From Chitinophaga pinensis (lineage in GTDB: Bacteria; Bacteroidota; Bacteroidia; Chitinophagales; Chitinophagaceae), in NCBI GenBank assembly GCA_945877085.1, contig CAMCQV010000006.1:1-43152 (forward strand): a stretch of DNA of 43,152 nt. Direction: 5' to 3'. The translations under genes were made by a program, and so were the position numbers. Below are positions 19,135 to 27,396 of the stretch, in pieces (position 1 is the first letter of the stretch; each line of letters begins with the position of its first letter). Under the pieces are notes generated by a model that saw only the letters and a list, made by a program, of their open reading frames with translations, did not search any database and had not been told where the DNA came from.

Positions 19135-20972
19135 TATTTTCTAAATTTATATTGTATTCCAGCAAGTATTTGTATTCCTAGAGATGGATAATTTGCCCAA
19201 CGTTGGTATTGTTGGTCTAATAAATTCTCCCCTTTACCCCAAAAAGTCCATTGATCTGAAATGGAATACTGCATTCCTGCATTAAGCACAAAGGTATTGT
19301 TTAATTGGTAAGCATTTCCCAATCCAGCACTGGTTTTAGATCCAGTCCAAAATTGTCCAGAAGCATCCAATAAGAGTTTTTTATTGAATACCCAATTCAA
19401 TTGAGAGTTGAATTCAAAAGGCAGAATCCCCCAGGCTTGTGTATTTTCACGGATCAAATTAAATTGAATATACTTAAAATTATTTTTCCATAATAATTTG
19501 TCGCTAAATTGATACCTTAAATTACCATCCAATTCAATGGCTATGGCTCTTTTCTCAAATAAAACATCAAATTTTAAACCTTCCTGAACAGGGTTATTCA
19601 TTTGTTTAGTTTGATTGAAAAAAGGTAGTTCTCGATAATCATTTAAAGACATATTGAACCCATAATTCAATCGCTTGTTAACTGATACCTGTATATTAAA
19701 ATATTTATTTTCTTTCGAACTAATTGGCATGCTATTTGGAGCAGAAATCCAATGATTTTGACCAATTAATTGAATAAGTTGATTATTGATTACACTTGTA
19801 TTCCAACCTGCATCAATTACATAATTGGTGTCTTTTAATTTTTTAGTTAATTCGATTTTAGGGTACAATGCAAATTCACCATTTGCGATAGTTGGCCTTA
19901 CCCCAATATTCAATCGATACTGTGTTTTATTTAACTCAAGGGATGGATCAATTTGAAAGATGGTATTATTAATTGAATTACTATTTACTTGGGTATATTG
20001 ATTATAATTAAAATTAAAATCAGCATGTAATTTTAAATTATTTTTTAAACTATACATTATTGGGCTGTATAAATCTATTACTAGGTTATTTGCTTGGTTG
20101 ATTAAATTACTGTGATTGAATTTTAAAATGGGTGCATAATTGAATTGATCAGATACTACTTGTTTATTTATAAGTGAAAAGTTTGCACCAATAACTGTCA
20201 ATTTTTGTTCGAAATTCTTTAGTGGCAAAACGGTTGTATCAGGTACTAATCCATAACGATATCTATTGGATTGATTGAAATAAACCTGTGTATTTAAAAC
20301 CTTGTTTTTATTCATTGAATAACGACCATTATAATTAAGCCCAAACGTATTCCACTTTTGGATTGGATGCGGACCTGCAATAGATTCACTCAGGATACTT
20401 AAATGATGCTGCTGTGCTTTTTGATCTACCAAAGCACCTTCTAATTGAATGAATTGATTAAAATAGTTACCCATGCCAATTTTCAGATTGGCAGATTGCC
20501 TTAAAGAAATCATTGAATCAATTTTTATGGCTCTTGGTACCAAGGCAATTGGTTGGTATTGAAAACTTAAATTCTGGCTTGGAACTTGATACGACAAAAG
20601 GACTGAATTGGTATCAACCACTGCTGTTGCATTCAAAAATCCAATTTTAGCCACATTTTTTAATTGAGGTTTAAATGCAGAAACGATTGTAACTACTTTT
20701 TCTGGGATACTGTCAATTGTATACTTCTTGAGTGGTAAACTTGTGATAGGAGTCAATGGACTTATTGTATCTGCAATTTTATAGATGGCAACACTAGGTC
20801 TTTTTTTAATTGATTGATTCTTTATAGAGCTTGTTTTTTTATTAGACTTCTTTTTCTTTTTAGCGCTAATTGTGGTTTTTGCTTTCTTTTTGTTCTTTTT
20901 CTGAGCAATACCCATATTGCTAAAACAAATTAAAGCAATTACTAATAGTCCGTATCTTATAATTGATTTCAT
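19134..20972 (-). CDS. Outer-membrane beta-barrel (porin/TonB-receptor-like) with Lys-rich N-terminal segment
   Basis: Signal peptide ending SNMGIA|QKK; alternating amphipathic beta-strand pattern; terminal LAGIQYKFRK with penultimate-strand aromatic. Confidence 0.72.
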   Translation of the reverse strand: MKSIIRYGLLVIALICFSNMGIAQKKNKKKAKTTISAKKKKKSNKKTSSIKNQSIKKRPSVAIYKIADTISPLTPITSLPLKKYTIDSIPEKVVTIVSAFKPQLKNVAKIGFLNATAVVDTNSVLLSYQVPSQNLSFQYQPIALVPRAIKIDSMISLRQSANLKIGMGNYFNQFIQLEGALVDQKAQQHHLSILSESIAGPHPIQKWNTFGLNYNGRYSMNKNKVLNTQVYFNQSNRYRYGLVPDTTVLPLKNFEQKLTVIGANFSLINKQVVSDQFNYAPILKFNHSNLINQANNLVIDLYSPIMYSLKNNLKLHADFNFNYNQYTQVNSNSINNTIFQIDPSLELNKTQYRLNIGVRPTIANGEFALYPKIELTKKLKDTNYVIDAGWNTSVINNQLIQLIGQNHWISAPNSMPISSKENKYFNIQVSVNKRLNYGFNMSLNDYRELPFFNQTKQMNNPVQEGLKFDVLFEKRAIAIELDGNLRYQFSDKLLWKNNFKYIQFNLIRENTQAWGILPFEFNSQLNWVFNKKLLLDASGQFWTGSKTSAGLGNAYQLNNTFVLNAGMQYSISDQWTFWGKGENLLDQQYQRWANYPSLGIQILAGIQYKFRK

Positions 20973-20981
20973 AATCTTGTG

Positions 20982-23900
20982 TTATTGAGCTTTAATGGTT
21001 TCAGTGATTGCTTTTAGTTTATCTGCAGCAATTTGTTGTAAAGTTGGTATGGTTGCATTTTCAGCTATACTTTTATAGGTTGCAATTGCATTAAAGCTAT
21101 CGTTTTGTGCTAAATAGATATCCCCTAATAAAATGTATGTTTTAGTCACCCAGAATTCGTAAGAAGCTTGTTTTTTTATGACATCAAAGGCGGTCTTTTC
21201 TGCAATATTGTATTTTTGTTGATTGAAATAAATATATGCAGTTAAGTAGTGAGCCTCGGCAGTGTACATTGAACTATTTGATTTTAATACTGTATTCAGA
21301 ATTTGTAAAGCGCTAATAGTATCTTTTTGAGCAATTGTCTGTTGGTACAATGCCATATTTGCCATCAATACATCATCTGTAGCACTATTTTTATCAGCCA
21401 ATATAAGCGCTGCTGTCTTGGAAGCTTCAATCCAATTTTCGGCCTTGTATTGACACCTTAATAGTCCTTTGATTGCTTCATTTTTTTGCTCTTGTTGTGT
21501 TGCATATTGAAGTACTATTTTAAAGTATTGTTCTGCACCAACATAATCTTTTAAATTAAAATAATACAATCTAGCTGCTGTAATCGCTGCTCTTTCCGAA
21601 AATTGATTGGGTGCCTTATTTGCTATTTTTCCAAAATACACCGCAGCTGTATCATATTGATCTAAAGAATAGGCCATTTCCGCTAAAAAATTCATAGCGT
21701 TTAATTGGTATTTGCCAGCTGGGTAAACTTCTAAATATTTTCTGAAACCATTTGTAGCATTGTTATACTTTTTGTCTTCATATTGAATGATTGCAGCTCG
21801 ATACATCAATGAATCTTGTTCATTGAATGACAATGGTTTACCAAAATCATTCATAAATAGAACATAGGCTTCTGGCTGTTGTTCTTCTACAAAAATATTT
21901 CTGATGTATTCCAATGCATTGTCACTTTCGGCTGAATTTGGAAAAGCACTATACAATGATTTAAAATTTTGCAAGGCTTCTTGGTTCTTATTCAAGTTAA
22001 AGTATACAATACCTAATTTATAATAGGCCAAAGGATAGAACTCTGTAGCCTTATTGTCTAATAAAACTTTAGACAATGGCGTAATTGCTTCTTGAAATTG
22101 CTCCTTGCTTGTATAAGTATCTGCTAATTCCATTCTAGCATCACTTAAATACTTAGACTGACTAAAATCAGTATCATAGGTATTCAATATTTTTAGCTTT
22201 TCTTTATTTAAACCAAGCGCGCCATAGATGATCGCTTTTTGTAAAGTGGCATAATCTTCAAAATTCCAACCTAAATCAATGATTTTTTGATAAGATTTCA
22301 ATGCTTGCTTGTATTGTTTTGTCATAAATTGACAATCCGACAAACGTACTAATGCATCTTTCTGATAAGCTGAAGATTCGGTATATGGATTAAAATCTGC
22401 AGCAATCGTAAATAATTGAAGTGCTTTTGTGTAGTTATTATTTTTTAAATGACAGTACCCTAATGTATAATTAGCATGTTTTTTTGTGATTTCACCAATT
22501 TCAATAGGGTCTAAAATATATTTATCTAGATGTTCTATTGCTTCATCTATTCTACCCATTTTATACGATAACTCTCCAATCCAAAAATAGGTTTGTGCTA
22601 AAACGTTCTTATTATATGGCAAATTTTTAACTTGAGTAAATAGTTCATATGCTTTTTCATTTTGACCATCGTTGATCAAAAGTGCAGCCTTACCAAATAA
22701 AATATTTGGGTATAATTTCAAAAGTGCCTCTTCTAATGTATCCATTTTTTGATAGGCTTCATAGGCCTTATTAAAATCATTGCTATACGCTAAGGCGGTT
22801 ACATATAAACTCTTTGCTTCATTATTATAAATACTATTAGGATATGTTTGAGTAAATTTTTCAACCGATTGTAAGGCAACACTATATTCTTTTAATTCAA
22901 TCGACAATTTTGCATAATTAAATAATGCAATTTCTTTCTGAGCTAAATTCTGGCTTTTTGTTGCACAGAGAAAAAATGCATTTTTAGCTCCTAATTTATT
23001 ATTTATTTTTAAGTAAGAAGTTGCCAATAAGTACATACTATTTTGACCTAATGAATCTTCTACATTCGCTAATTGTTTAAACCCTTGTATAGCTTCATTC
23101 CATTGCTGTGCTTGAAAATAACAAAAAGACAATTGGTATAAATCCTGTGATTCTACTTGTTTTTGAGACTTCACATAATTTGCTAAATATGGCAATGCTT
23201 TTTCATATTGTTTTTGCTCAAATAATAAATGCCCCATTAATTGAGCTAATTGGCTGGTGTAATATTGTCCGTTTTTTTGTAATGCTTGCTCTGTATTTTT
23301 GATTGCTGCATCTACATCTCCTAAGAAATAATATAATTGACTGATATAAAAAGGGGTTAATGTGCTGTACGCTTTATTTTGTTCTGCAATTTTAAAACAG
23401 CTTAATGCCAATTTGAAATCTTTTTGTTGCAAAGCAACAAAGCCTGCATAATAATTAGCATCCGTGTAGAATGGACTAGATTTAACTTGTCTTATACTCA
23501 TTAAATAACTTGTAGACTGATCCCAATCCCCTTTTTTAAAATACAAATAACCTAACTGAAACTGCATTAAAGCAAGTTCATTATTTTCAAGGTCATCAAT
23601 ACTGATTTTTTGATATGCATGAATAGATGCATCAACTTGTTGTTTCTTAAAATAATATTTTGCCAATTCAAAATTCAATCTAGAATGATAGATCTTATTT
23701 GAATTATTTTTTAACCAATTTTCGGCTTGCTGAACTGCATAGGATTTTTCTAAAGCCACTGATAATAAATGGTAATGGAAAGCAATATCAACTGCATTTG
23801 GCTCAAAAACATGAGCAGATTGTATGGTTTGATAGGCAGCTAAACTATCCCCTTGCTGAAGGGATTTTAATCCATTTTGATATAATTGACTAAGTGGTGC

Positions 23901-23999
23901 CTCAAAATGCATTAATTGACTTGATACAGGCGTAATGAAAAGCAAGGAAAAAATGAATAGCAATAGGATTGGACTTGCTTTTTTGATGTGTTTTAACAT
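20982..23999 (-). CDS. Large secreted tetratricopeptide repeat protein
   Basis: 1005 aa; signal peptide ending TPVSS|Q; many TPR units (e.g. YYKLGIVYFNLNKNQEALQNFKSLYSAFPNS, YWIGELSYKMGRIDEAIEHLDKYI). Confidence 0.9.
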   Translation of the reverse strand: MLKHIKKASPILLLFIFSLLFITPVSSQLMHFEAPLSQLYQNGLKSLQQGDSLAAYQTIQSAHVFEPNAVDIAFHYHLLSVALEKSYAVQQAENWLKNNSNKIYHSRLNFELAKYYFKKQQVDASIHAYQKISIDDLENNELALMQFQLGYLYFKKGDWDQSTSYLMSIRQVKSSPFYTDANYYAGFVALQQKDFKLALSCFKIAEQNKAYSTLTPFYISQLYYFLGDVDAAIKNTEQALQKNGQYYTSQLAQLMGHLLFEQKQYEKALPYLANYVKSQKQVESQDLYQLSFCYFQAQQWNEAIQGFKQLANVEDSLGQNSMYLLATSYLKINNKLGAKNAFFLCATKSQNLAQKEIALFNYAKLSIELKEYSVALQSVEKFTQTYPNSIYNNEAKSLYVTALAYSNDFNKAYEAYQKMDTLEEALLKLYPNILFGKAALLINDGQNEKAYELFTQVKNLPYNKNVLAQTYFWIGELSYKMGRIDEAIEHLDKYILDPIEIGEITKKHANYTLGYCHLKNNNYTKALQLFTIAADFNPYTESSAYQKDALVRLSDCQFMTKQYKQALKSYQKIIDLGWNFEDYATLQKAIIYGALGLNKEKLKILNTYDTDFSQSKYLSDARMELADTYTSKEQFQEAITPLSKVLLDNKATEFYPLAYYKLGIVYFNLNKNQEALQNFKSLYSAFPNSAESDNALEYIRNIFVEEQQPEAYVLFMNDFGKPLSFNEQDSLMYRAAIIQYEDKKYNNATNGFRKYLEVYPAGKYQLNAMNFLAEMAYSLDQYDTAAVYFGKIANKAPNQFSERAAITAARLYYFNLKDYVGAEQYFKIVLQYATQQEQKNEAIKGLLRCQYKAENWIEASKTAALILADKNSATDDVLMANMALYQQTIAQKDTISALQILNTVLKSNSSMYTAEAHYLTAYIYFNQQKYNIAEKTAFDVIKKQASYEFWVTKTYILLGDIYLAQNDSFNAIATYKSIAENATIPTLQQIAADKLKAITETIKAQ

Positions 24000-24122
24000 A
24001 GGAGCCGTTGTTTAGTAGGATAGTATTATAAAAATACACTTTGATTATAAAACGCTTCGTTAAATAAGCTTATTGTGGAAAAACAGATACAATCCTTAAA
24101 TTTGTCAACAAATGCAATAAAT

Positions 24123-24533
24123 ATGTATGAACATACAACAACAGTAAGGGTAAGGTATGCGGAAACCGATAGAATGGATGTGGTGTATTATGGCAATTAT
24201 GCTATGTATTTTGAAATAGGTCGTGTAGAGGCGATTCGAAATCTTGGTGTATCCTACAAGGATATCGAAGATATGGGTTTCATTCTACCTGTTGTTGAGC
24301 TTAACATTAAGTATTTAAGACCAGCTAAATACGATGATTTAATTACCATTAAAAGTCAGATTAAGACCTTGCCAACCGACCATAAAATTATCTTTGACCA
24401 AGAAGTTTACAATGAAGCTGGAAAGCTTTTAACAATTGGACAGGTTAAACTTTATTTCATGGATGCCTCAATGAATAATAAAATCGAAATGCCTGCTCAT
24501 ATGAAGGAAAAACTAAGTGTCTATTTTAGTTAA
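24123..24533 (+). CDS. Acyl-CoA thioesterase (hot-dog fold, YbgC/4HBT family)
   Basis: VRVRYAETDRMDVVYYGNYAMYFEIGRVEAIRNLGVSY. ATG at 24123 preferred to GTG at 24075. Confidence 0.92.
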   Translation: MYEHTTTVRVRYAETDRMDVVYYGNYAMYFEIGRVEAIRNLGVSYKDIEDMGFILPVVELNIKYLRPAKYDDLITIKSQIKTLPTDHKIIFDQEVYNEAGKLLTIGQVKLYFMDASMNNKIEMPAHMKEKLSVYFS

Positions 24534-24578
24534 ACCGCCTTTTTTGGATTTACTTTGCAACCAAATTGAAGCACATTT

Positions 24579-25838
24579 ATGATGGATCAAATTCAGGCTA
24601 CTATTATCACCATTGGAGACGAATTGTTAATCGGTCAAGTGATTGATACTAATAGTGCATATATCGCTCAAAAGTTGAATTCAATTGGTGTACAAGTGCA
24701 TCAAAGAATTGCAGTTGGTGACGAGGCCGTATCCATCACTAATGCGCTGGATACGGCCATACTAACAAGTCAAGTAGTTATTATTACAGGTGGATTAGGC
24801 CCAACTGCGGACGATATCACAAAACCTTTATTGAATCGATATTTTGGAGGTAAAATGGTACTTGATCAACCTACTTTAGACCATATAATTTATATTTTTG
24901 AGCAGGTTCACAAACGACCAATGATTGAACGAAATCGTAAACAAGCAGAAGTGCCAGATGTTTGCGAGGTTTTATTCAATCAAACAGGTACTGCACCAGG
25001 TATGCTTTTTAAGAAAAACAACAGTCTAATTTTTTCATTACCAGGTGTGCCCCACGAAATGCAATGGTTAACGAATGAAAAGGTTTTACCAATTATACTT
25101 GAAAGACTTCAACTAGGCGTAATAGCACATAGAACATTGCTTACAGCTGGTGTTGGAGAGTCCTTCTTAGCTGAATCTATCCAATCATTTGAAACAAATC
25201 TTCCCGAAAATATCAAATTAGCCTACCTACCCTCCTATGGTATGGTTAGATTAAGATTAACAGGTAAAAGTGATAATGCTGCTAGTTTGAATAGTCAATT
25301 AGATACCCTTTTTGAACAATTAAAGGAACAGGTAAAAGAGCACCTTGTTACAGATAAAGATGAAACATTAGAAGTGGTTGTTGGACGACTTTTGAAAGCG
25401 CAAAACCACACCGTTTCGACCGCTGAAAGTTGTACTGGAGGCTATATTGGACACCTATTATCCAAACATGCTGGATCATCCACCTTTTTTACTGGAAGTA
25501 TTGTTAGTTATGATAATCGTATCAAAACGGAGTTTTTAGACGTCCCAACTAGTATCTTAAAAACGGTTGGAGCTGTTAGCAAGGAAGCTGTAGAACAAAT
25601 GGCCCTAGCAATAAGGTCAAAAATGAACACTGATTTTGGTATTTCAGTCTCAGGTATCATGGGCCCATCAGGTCAAACTGACGAAAAACCACTTGGAATG
25701 GTGTGGATTGGGGTAGCTAATAAAGAAAAAGTGGTTTCTAAAGTCTTTTACCTCCGATTTGATCGTCAAAAGAATATTGAAGTAACGGCCAATCAAGCTA
25801 TAAATTTACTTAGGTTACTCATAATCAATAAGATTTAG
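24579..25838 (+). CDS. cinA: CinA family nicotinamide-nucleotide amidohydrolase
   Basis: TIGDELLIGQVIDTNSAYIAQKLNSIGV, ITGGLGPTADDITK, C-terminal PncC-like TAESCTGGYIGHLLS...GISGIMGPSG-type segment. Confidence 0.96.
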   Translation: MMDQIQATIITIGDELLIGQVIDTNSAYIAQKLNSIGVQVHQRIAVGDEAVSITNALDTAILTSQVVIITGGLGPTADDITKPLLNRYFGGKMVLDQPTLDHIIYIFEQVHKRPMIERNRKQAEVPDVCEVLFNQTGTAPGMLFKKNNSLIFSLPGVPHEMQWLTNEKVLPIILERLQLGVIAHRTLLTAGVGESFLAESIQSFETNLPENIKLAYLPSYGMVRLRLTGKSDNAASLNSQLDTLFEQLKEQVKEHLVTDKDETLEVVVGRLLKAQNHTVSTAESCTGGYIGHLLSKHAGSSTFFTGSIVSYDNRIKTEFLDVPTSILKTVGAVSKEAVEQMALAIRSKMNTDFGISVSGIMGPSGQTDEKPLGMVWIGVANKEKVVSKVFYLRFDRQKNIEVTANQAINLLRLLIINKI

Positions 25839-25841
25839 TCT

Positions 25842-25849
25842 TATTTTTG
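25842..25849 (+). promoter_or_regulatory. Putative -7 promoter element (TATTTTTG) for the E2 gene
   Basis: TAnnTTTG match 16 nt upstream of ATG 25865. Confidence 0.45.
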
Positions 25850-25864
25850 CTAAAATTATTCCCT

Positions 25865-27319
25865 ATGTCTGTAGTTGACTTGATTTTGCCAAAATTGGGT
25901 GAAAGTATCATGGAAGCAACCATTTTAAAATGGCATAAAGCTGTAGGAGATACCATTCAATTAGATGAAACTTTACTTGATATTGCAACAGATAAAGTAG
26001 ACAGCGAAATACCTTCAAGCACTGCAGGTACCATTACAGAAATTTTATTTGAAGTCAATGCAGTAGTTCCTATTGGGACTGTTATTGCTAGAATACAAAC
26101 AACTGATAGTATTGAATCCACGCCAAAAGCAGAAACCGTACAGGCACCTCCTATCATAAAGGAAACTGTTCCAGCTGAAACTATTGCTGAAGAAGTTCCT
26201 TTCACACCTTCTGCTACGAATGTTGAAATGCATCAAGAAAATTCAAATGAGGCAAGATTCTTTTCTCCACTGGTTTTGAATATCGCACAAAATGAAGGTG
26301 TAAGTTTCAATGAATTACAAAACATTCCTGGTACAGGAAGCCAAGGACGTGTTTCTAAAAAAGATATCCTTCAATATATTGCTCAGAAAAAAGCAGGACA
26401 TATTAAAGCACCAGTGTTAAATCAATCAACTGCTGCTCAAGTTCAACCGATTGTTGCATCAGCTCCTGCTAATACAAACAATACAATTCCTCAAGTTCAA
26501 ACTTCAAGTTCAAATACTTTCCCTCCTGCAGACTATGGATTTAATACATCGAATGGTGCAGGTAAATTTGCTAGTCCTGATGAGGTAATCATTACTGGCA
26601 ATACTGAAATTATTGAAATGGATCGTATGCGTAAGCTAATAGCTAAGCATATGGTTGAAAGTGTACAAACTAGTCCGCATGTAACATCATTTGTGGAAGC
26701 AGATGTCACCAATATGGTTGTATGGAGAGAAAAAGTAAAACAACTTTTTGAAAAAAGAGAAGGTACAAAATTGACTTTTACTCCAATGTTCATGGAGTGT
26801 ATCGCAAAAGTCTTAGAACAATTCCCTTATATCAATTGTAGTTTACAAGGTGATAATATTATTTTAAAGAAAGATATAAATATAGGTATGGCCACTGCCC
26901 TACCATCAGGCAACTTAATTGTGCCAGTGATTAAAGGTGCAAATCAATTGAGTATTGTTGGCCTAAGTAAGGCCGTAAACAATTTAGCAAATGCTGCTAG
27001 AAACAATCAATTAAAGCCTCAGGACACACAAGGTGGTACATTTACGGTAACTAATGTAGGTACATTTGGATCCATTATGGGCACTCCTATTATACCACAA
27101 CCACAAGTGGCTATTCTAGCATTAGGCGCTATTAAAAAACGTCCAGTGGTGATTGAAACACCTTCAGGAGATGCAATTTTAGTTCGTCATATGATGTACT
27201 TATCTATGAGCTATGATCATAGAATTGTTGATGGTGCTATGGGTTCAAGTTTCTTATCTGCAGTTGCAAAATCATTTGAACAATGGGATCCAAATAGACA
27301 ATGGTTCCAATATGTTTAA
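25865..27319 (+). CDS. 2-oxo acid dehydrogenase dihydrolipoamide acyltransferase (E2)
   Basis: Lipoyl domain VDLILPKLGESIMEATILKWHKAVGDTI...ATDKVDSEIPS; E3-binding FFSPLVLNIAQNEGV; catalytic YDHRIVDGAMGSSFL. Confidence 0.95.
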   Translation: MSVVDLILPKLGESIMEATILKWHKAVGDTIQLDETLLDIATDKVDSEIPSSTAGTITEILFEVNAVVPIGTVIARIQTTDSIESTPKAETVQAPPIIKETVPAETIAEEVPFTPSATNVEMHQENSNEARFFSPLVLNIAQNEGVSFNELQNIPGTGSQGRVSKKDILQYIAQKKAGHIKAPVLNQSTAAQVQPIVASAPANTNNTIPQVQTSSSNTFPPADYGFNTSNGAGKFASPDEVIITGNTEIIEMDRMRKLIAKHMVESVQTSPHVTSFVEADVTNMVVWREKVKQLFEKREGTKLTFTPMFMECIAKVLEQFPYINCSLQGDNIILKKDINIGMATALPSGNLIVPVIKGANQLSIVGLSKAVNNLANAARNNQLKPQDTQGGTFTVTNVGTFGSIMGTPIIPQPQVAILALGAIKKRPVVIETPSGDAILVRHMMYLSMSYDHRIVDGAMGSSFLSAVAKSFEQWDPNRQWFQYV

Positions 27320-27337
27320 TTAAAACTCTTTCCAATA

Positions 27338-27371
27338 AAAAATAAAGCCCCAAATTGGGGCTTTATTTTTT
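27338..27371. terminator. Bidirectional Rho-independent terminator
   Basis: AAAATAAAGCCCCaaattGGGGCTTTATTTTTT between convergent genes (E2 and S9 peptidase). Confidence 0.92.
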
Positions 27372-27396
27372 AGCTTGATGAGGTTTGATTAAGCTA

